Shown here piece after piece: positions 56,620 through 64,000 of a DNA stretch of 64,000 nt. The notes under the pieces are model-generated. The model was not told the origin of the DNA, did no database searches, and was given only the letters and a program-made list of their open reading frames with translations. Source of the DNA: Aerolutibacter ruishenii (lineage in GTDB: Bacteria; Pseudomonadota; Gammaproteobacteria; Xanthomonadales; Xanthomonadaceae); contig NZ_VLKP01000005.1 of NCBI RefSeq assembly GCF_007830115.1, positions 124,001 through 188,000 on the forward strand. The letters are read 5' to 3'. Position 1 is the stretch's first letter, and each line of letters starts with the position of its first letter. Position numbers and translations under genes: made by a program.

Positions 56620-57792
56620 ATGGACAGTGTTTCCGCCTCCCCCCGCATCGAACGCGTCGAGACCCTGGTCCTCGACATCCCGACCATCCGCCCGCACCGC
56701 CTGTCGGTCGCCACCATGCACGCGCAGACGCTGGTGCTGGTGCGCATCCATTCTAGCGACGGCGTGGTCGGTACCGGCGAGGGCACCACCATCGGCGGCA
56801 TGTCCTACGGCCCCGAGAGCCCGGAAGGCATCAAGCTCACCATCGATACCTACATCGCGCCGCAGCTGGTCGGCGCCGACCCGCGCGCGGTACGCCCGCT
56901 GATGGCCAAGCTGGCCAAGACGGTCAAAGGCAACCACTTCGCCAAGTGCGCGGTGGAAACCGCCCTGCTCGATGCCCACGCCCGCCGCCTGGACGTGCCG
57001 ATGTCGGAACTGTTCGGCGGCCGCATGCATGACCGTCTGCCAGTGGCGTGGACGCTGGCCTCCGGCGATACCGCCAAGGACATCGCCGAAGCCGAGGCAA
57101 TGCTCGACGCGCGCCGCCACAACGTCTTCAAGCTCAAGATCGGCCTGCGCTCCGTGGCCGAGGACGTGGCCCACGTCGCCGCGATCAAGCGCGCCGTCGG
57201 CGACCGCGCCAGCGTGCGCGTGGACGTGAACATGGCCTGGAGCGAACGTGATGCGCACCACGGCCTGCCGGCACTGGCCGACGCGGGCTGCGACCTGGTC
57301 GAGCAGCCCACCCGCACGATGGCCTCGCTGGCCCGCCTCACCGGCCGCTACCCGATCGCGGTCATGGCCGACGAATCCGTGCAGGACCCCGATACCGCGT
57401 TCCTGCTGGCGCAGGCCCGTGCCGCGGACGTGTTCGCGGTCAAGACCGAACAGGCCGGCGGGCTGTTTGCCGCCCAGCGCGTGGGCGCCATTGCGGATGC
57501 GGCCGGCATCGAACTCTACGGCGGCACCATGCTCGAGGGCGGCATCGGCACGGCATCGGCGGTGCAGGTGTTCAGCACCTTCGCGCGCCTGCAGTGGGGC
57601 ACCGAGTTCTTCGGGCCGCTGCTGCTGACCGAGGAAATACTGGCCACGCCGCTGCAGTACCGCGACTTCCACGTCAGCGTTCCCACCGGGCCAGGCCTGG
57701 GCGTGGAACTGGACGAGGAGCGCGTGCAGTTCTTCCGCCGCGACGTTCAGCGCAATGCCAGCGTCGCCATCACCGCCCCCACCGGAGCCTGA
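56620..57792 (+). CDS. catB: muconate cycloisomerase
   Basis: A 390-residue enolase-superfamily enzyme. The catalytic set aligns with CatB: K171 and K173 (FKLKIG), the metal ligands D202 (RVDVNMAW), E228 (LVEQP) and D251 (MADESV), and K275 (AVKTEQAGG). It converts cis,cis-muconate to muconolactone, the step after catechol ring cleavage. The ATG at 56620 is preceded by a GGGGG ribosome site. It is the first gene of a seven-gene run on the plus strand; catC follows after 2 bases. Confidence 0.95.
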   Translation: MDSVSASPRIERVETLVLDIPTIRPHRLSVATMHAQTLVLVRIHSSDGVVGTGEGTTIGGMSYGPESPEGIKLTIDTYIAPQLVGADPRAVRPLMAKLAKTVKGNHFAKCAVETALLDAHARRLDVPMSELFGGRMHDRLPVAWTLASGDTAKDIAEAEAMLDARRHNVFKLKIGLRSVAEDVAHVAAIKRAVGDRASVRVDVNMAWSERDAHHGLPALADAGCDLVEQPTRTMASLARLTGRYPIAVMADESVQDPDTAFLLAQARAADVFAVKTEQAGGLFAAQRVGAIADAAGIELYGGTMLEGGIGTASAVQVFSTFARLQWGTEFFGPLLLTEEILATPLQYRDFHVSVPTGPGLGVELDEERVQFFRRDVQRNASVAITAPTGA

Positions 57793-57794
57793 GC

Positions 57795-58085
57795 ATGCTG
57801 TTCCATGTCCGCATGGACGTGCGCATCCCGCACGACGTCCCCGCCGAAACCGCCGCCCGCCTCAAGGCCGAGGAGAAGGCCCGCTTCCAGGAGCTGCAGC
57901 GCAGCGGCAAGTGGCGCCACATCTGGCGCGTGGTGGGCGAGTACGCCAACTACAGCATCTTCGACGTGGACAGCAACGCCGAGCTGCACGACCTGCTGCT
58001 GTCCCTGCCGCTGTTCCCGTACATGCAGATCCAGGTGCAGGCGCTGTGCCGCCACCCCTCCTCGCTGCACGACGACGACCGCTGA
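57795..58085 (+). CDS. catC: muconolactone delta-isomerase
   Basis: A 96-residue protein, full length for CatC (MLFHVRMDVRIPHDVPAETAARLKAEEKARFQELQRSGKWRHIWRVVG...). The conserved segment GKWRHIWRVVGEYANYSIFDVDS holds the active-site residues, and LLSLPLFPYMQIQVQAL closes the domain. It moves the double bond of muconolactone to give 3-oxoadipate enol-lactone. It starts 2 bases after catB and is followed by catA 58 bases later. Confidence 0.95.
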   Translation: MLFHVRMDVRIPHDVPAETAARLKAEEKARFQELQRSGKWRHIWRVVGEYANYSIFDVDSNAELHDLLLSLPLFPYMQIQVQALCRHPSSLHDDDR

Positions 58086-58143
58086 GCGCGGCACGTCCCT
58101 TCCTTTCCACCGACCGCACTCCCCGCGACACACCGAGGTAGCC

Positions 58144-59070
58144 ATGAGCGTCAACGTTTTTGATACGGCCGAAGTCCAGGATTTCATCAAGACCGCCGCG
58201 GGCCTGACCGTGGCCGGTGGCAATCCCCGCGTCAAGCAGATCGTGCACCGGGTCATGAGTGACCTGTTCAAGACGATCGAAGAACTGGACGTGACCCCCG
58301 ACGAGTTCTGGTCGGCGGTGAACTACCTCAACGTGGTCGGCCAGCGCGGTGAAGCCGGTCTGCTGGCCGCCGGCCTGGGCTTCGAGAAGTACCTGGACAT
58401 CCGCATGGACGCCCAGGACGCGGCTGAAGGCATCGAAGGCGGCACCCCGCGCACCATCGAAGGCCCGCTGTACGTGGCCGGCGCCCCGCTCAGCGAAGGC
58501 AGCGCGCGCCTGGACACCGATCCTGACGAGGGCCAGGTGCTGATCATGCACGGCACCGTGCGCGGCCGCGACGGCTCGCCGCTGGCCGGCGCCATCGTGG
58601 AAGTGTGGCACGCCAACAGCAAGGGCATGTACTCCTATTTCGACAGCACGCAGAGCGCCTACAACCTGCGCCGCAGCATCCGCACCGACGCCAACGGCCG
58701 CTATGAGTTCCGCAGCCTGGTGCCCACCGGCTACGGCTGCCCGCCGGACGGTCCGACCCAGGGCCTGATGGACCTGCTCGGCCGCCATGGCCGCCGCCCG
58801 GCGCACATCCACTTCTTCGTCACCGGCGATGGCTACCGCAAGCTCACCACCCAGATCAACATCGACGGCGACGAGTACCTGCACGACGACTTCGCCTTCG
58901 CCACCCGCGATGACCTGATCCCGACCGTGGTGCAGCGCGACGACGCGGCCTCGCAGCAGGCCCGCGGCCTGGATGCGCCGTTCGCCGAAATCGCCTTCGA
59001 CTTCACCCTGACCCCGCTGGCCGGCGAAGCCGATACGCAGGTGGTGGAGCGTGTGCGCGCGGCGGCCTGA
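58144..59070 (+). CDS. catA: catechol 1,2-dioxygenase
   Basis: A 308-residue intradiol dioxygenase. The N-terminal ~105 residues form the helical dimer/lipid-binding domain. The non-haem Fe(III) ligands are Y163 (GMYSYFD), Y197 (GYGCPPDGPTQ), H221 and H223 (RPAHIHFF), with the same spacing as in known enzymes. It cleaves catechol between the hydroxyls to cis,cis-muconate. The order catB-catC-catA is that of Pseudomonas. The ATG at 58144 gives family length; a longer in-frame extension through catC is rejected. Confidence 0.96.
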   Translation: MSVNVFDTAEVQDFIKTAAGLTVAGGNPRVKQIVHRVMSDLFKTIEELDVTPDEFWSAVNYLNVVGQRGEAGLLAAGLGFEKYLDIRMDAQDAAEGIEGGTPRTIEGPLYVAGAPLSEGSARLDTDPDEGQVLIMHGTVRGRDGSPLAGAIVEVWHANSKGMYSYFDSTQSAYNLRRSIRTDANGRYEFRSLVPTGYGCPPDGPTQGLMDLLGRHGRRPAHIHFFVTGDGYRKLTTQINIDGDEYLHDDFAFATRDDLIPTVVQRDDAASQQARGLDAPFAEIAFDFTLTPLAGEADTQVVERVRAAA

Positions 59071-59120
59071 CCGGTCGCCACCGCCCGCCCCCACTCCGTC
59101 AGAACACGCCGAGGTCCCCC

Positions 59121-59987
59121 ATGGCTGAGCTTTGTTCCCTGCGAGAAGCCGTTTCCCAGCTGATCCACGATGGCGACACCGTGGCGATGGAAGGCTTCAC
59201 GCACCTGATCCCGCATGCGGCCGGCCACGAGGTCATCCGCCAGGGCAAGCGCGACCTGTCGCTGGTGCGCATGACCCCGGACCTGGTCTACGACCAGCTC
59301 ATCGGTTCGGGTGCGGCGAAGTCGCTGCGCTTCTCGTGGGGCGGCAACCCGGGCGTGGGTTCACTGCACCGCCTGCGCGACGCGGTGGAAAAGGGCTGGC
59401 CGCACAAGCTCGACATCCGCGAGCACAGCCATGCCGACATGGCCAACGCGTACGTGGCCGGTGCGTCCGGCCTGCCGTTCGCGGTGCTGCGCGGCTACAC
59501 CGGCTCGGACCTGCCCAAGCACAACGACCACATCCGCTTCATCCAGTGTCCGTACACGGGCGAAACGCTGGCGACCACGCCGGCGGTGCGCCCGGACGTG
59601 ACCGTGATCCACGCGCAGCAGGCCGACCGCCAGGGCAACGTGCTGCTGTGGGGCATCCTCGGCGTGCAGAAGGAAGCCGCGCTGGCGGCCAAGCGCCTGA
59701 TCGTCACCGTCGAGGAGATCGTCGACAAGCTTGAGGCCGCGCCCAATGCCTGCATCCTGCCCAAGTGGGTGATCAGCGCGGTGTGCCACGTGCCCGGCGG
59801 GGCGTTCCCGTCGTACGCGCAGGGCTACAACGAGCGCGACAACCGCTTCTACCTGGCGTGGGATGCGATCTCGCGCGACCGCGAGGCGTTCACTGCCTGG
59901 ATCCAGCGCCACGTGCGCGACACGGCCGACTTCGCCGAGTTCCGCCGCGTGTACGCCGAGTCCTCGCAGCTCGCGGAGGCCGCATGA
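59121..59987 (+). CDS. catI: 3-oxoadipate CoA-transferase subunit A (CatI type)
   Basis: A 288-residue family I CoA-transferase alpha subunit. MEGFTHLIPHAAGHEVIRQGKRDL and SWGGNPGVGSLHRLRDAVEKGWP match the CatI/GctA-like group and not the shorter PcaI subunit. With CatJ it moves CoA from succinyl-CoA to 3-oxoadipate. It starts 50 bases after catA and overlaps catJ by 4 bases. Confidence 0.92.
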   Translation: MAELCSLREAVSQLIHDGDTVAMEGFTHLIPHAAGHEVIRQGKRDLSLVRMTPDLVYDQLIGSGAAKSLRFSWGGNPGVGSLHRLRDAVEKGWPHKLDIREHSHADMANAYVAGASGLPFAVLRGYTGSDLPKHNDHIRFIQCPYTGETLATTPAVRPDVTVIHAQQADRQGNVLLWGILGVQKEAALAAKRLIVTVEEIVDKLEAAPNACILPKWVISAVCHVPGGAFPSYAQGYNERDNRFYLAWDAISRDREAFTAWIQRHVRDTADFAEFRRVYAESSQLAEAA

Positions 59988-60765
59988 GCAGCTACACCAC
60001 CAACGAGATGATGTCCGTGGCCGCCGCCCGCCGCCTGCCCGATGGCGCGGTGTGCTTCGTCGGCATCGGCCTGCCCTCCACCGCCGCCAACCTCGCCCGC
60101 CTGACGCACGCGCCCGAGGCGGTGCTGATCTACGAATCAGGCCCCATCGGCGCCAAGCCGACCGTGCTGCCGCTGTCCATCGGTGACGGCGAACTGGCCG
60201 AGACCGCCGACACGGTGGTGCCGACCTCGGAGATCTTCCGCTACTGGCTGCAGGGTGGCCGCATCGACGTGGGCTTCCTCGGCGCGGCGCAGATCGACCG
60301 CCACGCCAACCTCAACACCACCGTGATCGGCCCGTACGACGCGCCCAAGACCCGCCTGCCGGGTGCCGGCGGCGCGCCGGAGATCGCCGGCTCGGCCAAG
60401 GAAGTGCTGATCGTGATGCGCCAGGGCAAGCGCGCCTTCGTCAACCAGCTCGACTTCGTCACCTCGGTGGGCCACATGGACGGCGGCGACGCGCGCGCCC
60501 GTGCCGGCCTGCCGGGCAAGGGTCCGGTCGCGGTGATCACCGACCTGTGCATCATGGAGCCCGATCCGGTCAGCCGCGAGCTGACCGTCGTGTCAATCCA
60601 CCCTGGCGTCACCCGCGAGCAGATCGTCGAGGCCACCGGCTGGCCGATCCGCTTCGCCGCGCAGGTGGGCGAGACCGTGCCGCCGACCACCACCGAACTC
60701 GATGCTCTGCGCGCCCTCGAGGAACGCACCGCCCAGGCCCACGGCAAGACCAAGGGAGGCGAATG

Positions 60766-60766
<1 letters not shown>
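59984..60766 (+). CDS. catJ: 3-oxoadipate CoA-transferase subunit B (CatJ type)
   Basis: A 260-residue beta subunit carrying the catalytic glutamate E51 in [12 protein letters not shown], which forms the enzyme-CoA thioester. [17 protein letters not shown] and [28 protein letters not shown] segments are typical of GctB/CatJ. It partners CatI to make 3-oxoadipyl-CoA. The start overlaps catI by 4 bases, and the stop overlaps the thiolase gene, so the three are translationally coupled. Confidence 0.92.
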
Positions 60767-61970
<1,204 letters not shown>

Positions 61971-61974
<4 letters not shown>

Positions 61975-62777
61975 ACGCGGTGGCCATCCCCCAGGCAAAC
62001 GCATTCTTCGATGCCGGCCACGTGCACCTGCACTACCGCATCGATGGGCGCGAGGGCGCGCCTTGGCTGGTGTTGTCGAACTCACTGGGCACCGACCTGA
62101 CGATGTGGGATCCGCAGGTCGATGCGCTTGCGGCGCACTACCGCATCCTGCGCTACGACCGCCGTGGCCATGGCCTGTCCTCGTCACCCGTTGGCGCGTA
62201 CACGATGGCCGACCTGGGTGGCGATGTGCTGGCATTGATGGACGCCGTCGGCATCCAGCGGGCGCATTTCTGCGGCCTGTCCATCGGTGGCCTGGTCGGG
62301 CAATGGTTGGCACTGAACGCGCCGCACCGCCTGGGGCGGGTGGTGCTGGCCAGTACCGCCGCCTGCATCGGCAGCGCGGAAGGCTGGTACGCGCGCATCG
62401 CCCAGGTTCGCGAGCGTGGCCTGGCCTCGTTGCTGGACGGCACGGCCGACCGCTGGTTCACGCCTGCCTACGCGCAGGCACACCCCGAACGCGTCCGCGA
62501 CACGCTGGCGCGCTTCGCCGCCACCGATGCCGAAGGCTATGCAGGCTGTTGCGCGGCGCTGGCCACCGCGGATTTCCGCCGCGACCTGGCGCAGGTCAGC
62601 CTGCCGGTGCTGGCGTTGGCTGGCCGCGATGATCCGGTGACTCCGCCCGCTGACCTCCAGGCCATCGCCCGGGGCGTCGCCGACGGCCGCTATGCCGACG
62701 TTGCCGGACGCCACCTGTGCAACGTCGAATCCCCCGAGGCCTTCACCGCCGCCGTGCAGGCCTTCCTGGCCGGTTGA
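61971..62777 (+). CDS. pcaD: 3-oxoadipate enol-lactonase
   Basis: A 268-residue alpha/beta hydrolase. The catalytic serine is S104 in CGLSIGG, the acid is D220 or D221 in AGRDDPV, and the histidine is H248 in [22 protein letters not shown] and [11 protein letters not shown] are typical of PcaD. It opens the enol-lactone made by CatC to 3-oxoadipate. It is the last gene of the cat operon, overlapping pcaF by 4 bases. Only 23 bases separate its stop from the convergent gene at 62801, and no terminator is obvious there. Confidence 0.94.
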
Positions 62778-62800
62778 CGCACGCTGCAGGTCGTCAGGCG

Positions 62801-63520
62801 TCAGGCGTCCGGCAGTTCCAGCGGCTCACCGGCGAACAGCCGGCGCGACAACGCACGCTCATTGCGCTCGATCTCGGTAATGAACCCCGCCGGGTCGCCG
62901 AGCCGGGAAAACGCCTCCACGCCGCGCTCCAGGAACCCCTGCAACTCGACCAGCCCGGCCGCCTTCGCCGGTCCACGCGAAAGCTTGAGCAGCATGCCCA
63001 CGCCCGGCAGTTTCAGGCCGCGGCCCAGATCGTTGCCCGCCCGCGCGATCAGGTCGATCTGGTGGCGTCGCAACCGCGGCAGCCCGCATGCACGGTACGC
63101 CTCGCCATAGAGTGCGTCGTCCAGCCGCCGGCGCCGTGGCGCAAGCGCTTCCAGCGCGTCGGCCATGCGCAGGTCGAAGGCATGGGTCAGCAGCCCCAAC
63201 TCGACCGTGTCGGCCACGCTGGCCAGCAGGCTCTCGGGCAGCAGCTTCTGCATCAATGGCACCACGCGCGCGATGTCGGCATCGCGCTGGCTGAAGTCGT
63301 GGTCGCCGTACACGTCGCTCAGGAAGAACTCCGCCGCCGCCCGCCGCTTCGGATCGTCCAGGAAATGGGCAAAGCTGCGGCGCAGGCGCTCGGCCTGCCA
63401 GCGACGCAGTTCCGGCAGCCAGCGCAGGCCATTGCGGGGCTCGCGCTCCGGATCCGTCAGGTGCTGGTGGCGCCGCAGCAGGTCGGGCAGCCGTGCGGAC
63501 AGGTCGCGGGTTCGGGCCAT
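62801..63520 (-). CDS. FFLEELY-motif protein (DUF8198-like), unknown function
   Basis: A 239-residue, mostly helical, Arg/Leu-rich protein without a signal peptide or membrane span. The central phrase AEFFLSDVYGDHDFSQRDADIARVVPLM matches the FFLEELY-type motif of a family common in xanthomonads and pseudomonads. No catalytic motif is visible, and the function is unknown. It is divergent from the patatin-like gene, with 187 bases between starts, and convergent with pcaD. Assignment rests on the motif alone. Confidence 0.65.
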   Translation of the reverse strand: MARTRDLSARLPDLLRRHQHLTDPEREPRNGLRWLPELRRWQAERLRRSFAHFLDDPKRRAAAEFFLSDVYGDHDFSQRDADIARVVPLMQKLLPESLLASVADTVELGLLTHAFDLRMADALEALAPRRRRLDDALYGEAYRACGLPRLRRHQIDLIARAGNDLGRGLKLPGVGMLLKLSRGPAKAAGLVELQGFLERGVEAFSRLGDPAGFITEIERNERALSRRLFAGEPLELPDA

Positions 63521-63707
63521 GACCGACGATCATCGACCGGCGCGCCCCTGCCCTGCAACCGCAGGGTGTGGCCTGGCCTGTCCACGCCGGTGCACCGGTA
63601 GCATCATGGACAGGGCGCTATCGCCCGCTCCCGTGACGTGACGGAGTCACCACGGCACCACCGGACGATTGGGCTACACTCGGCCGAACCCGTCCGTACC
63701 GCTGCGC

Positions 63708-64000
63708 ATGCTGTCACTCCATACCGCCCGCCATCGCCGTGAAACCGCAGGCAAGCCCCGCGTCGGGCTGGCCATTGCCGGCGGCGGCCCCATCGGCAGC
63801 ATGTACGAACTGGGCGCCCTGCGCGCGCTGGACGAAGCCATCGAAGGCCTCGACCTCAACCGCATGGACTGCTACGTCGGCGTCAGCAGCGGCGCGTTCC
63901 TGGCCGCGGGCCTGGCCAACCGCATGCGCACCGAGGAGATGTGCCGCATCTTCATCACCGGCGACAGCAACGACGTGGCGTTCCGCCCGTCCGACTTCAT
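63708..64000 (+). CDS. patatin-like phospholipase (3' truncated by window)
   Basis: The first ~97 residues of a patatin-family lipase. The oxyanion loop AGGGPIGSMYELGAL lies at about residues 24-38, with proline where many members have arginine. The nucleophile elbow is G58-V-S60-S-G62, with S60 as candidate catalytic serine. The aspartate of the Ser-Asp dyad lies beyond the window. It may hydrolyse phospholipids or triglycerides. A TACACT -10-like box at 63675-63680 lacks a clear -35. The real length cannot be judged. Confidence 0.82.
   Translation, partial: MLSLHTARHRRETAGKPRVGLAIAGGGPIGSMYELGALRALDEAIEGLDLNRMDCYVGVSSGAFLAAGLANRMRTEEMCRIFITGDSNDVAFRPSDF

Overview
The window is high-GC, densely coded chromosomal DNA of a gammaproteobacterium, most likely Xanthomonadaceae (Lysobacter / Luteimonas / Xanthomonas relatives). 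This rests on protein character and gene order: cmk-rpsA-ihfB-lapA-lapB, a YkgO-type L36 gene standing alone, agmatine deiminase followed by N-carbamoylputrescine amidase, rne divergent from rluC, and serC-pheA-hisC-aroA. It carries about 59 protein genes and one tRNA-Ser. I saw no insertion sequence, prophage, integrase, CRISPR array, rRNA or plasmid gene. Both edges cut genes: a fatty-acid oxidation protein on the left and a patatin-like lipase on the right.

Layout. 1-2.4 kb: end of a beta-oxidation multifunctional enzyme and its thiolase. 2.5-4.2 kb: a FAD-dependent amine-oxidase-like protein and a small membrane protein. 4.3-11.7 kb (minus): cmk, rpsA, ihfB, lapA, lapB, then a WbpL/WecA-type sugar-phosphate transferase and a CapD/WbpM-type epimerase/dehydratase, linking translation, LPS quality control and O-antigen initiation. 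11.7-12.2 kb: a 129-bp element with 28-bp perfect inverted arms, then rpmJ. 12.3-17.3 kb: a small BamE-like exported protein, aguA, aguB and two TraB-fold proteins. 17.3-25 kb (minus): an RND efflux adaptor with two different RND permeases. 25.2-31.2 kb: two single-haem cytochromes c, DoxX, a proline-rich transmembrane repetitive protein, nfuA, pterin dehydratase, a TonB-domain lipoprotein and rluC. 31.2-34.8 kb: rne behind a 507-base leader. 34.9-40.6 kb: an orphan response regulator, tRNA-Ser, a LysR/azoR pair, alkB, serS and tonB. 40.6-45.4 kb (minus): the coupled operon serC-pheA-hisC-aroA.

45.5-52.6 kb is an AcrAB/MexAB-OprM type efflux operon followed by two overlapping TetR genes. 52.7-55.5 kb holds msrPQ, a tail-anchored FHA protein and a PHA-granule-domain protein. 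55.5-62.8 kb is the clearest accessory block: a LysR regulator divergent from catB-catC-catA-catI-catJ-pcaF-pcaD. These seven genes take catechol to succinyl-CoA and acetyl-CoA, with a match to the CatM/BenM operator pattern (ATAC-N7-GTAT) in the divergent gap. No genes that make catechol are visible.

I did not find a convincing undescribed system. The observations most worth following are the large inverted-repeat element before rpmJ, the two-permease RND pump in which one permease has changed proton-relay residues, the tail-anchored FHA protein with a substituted phosphopeptide-contact residue, the repetitive transmembrane protein, and the operator layout of the cat locus.
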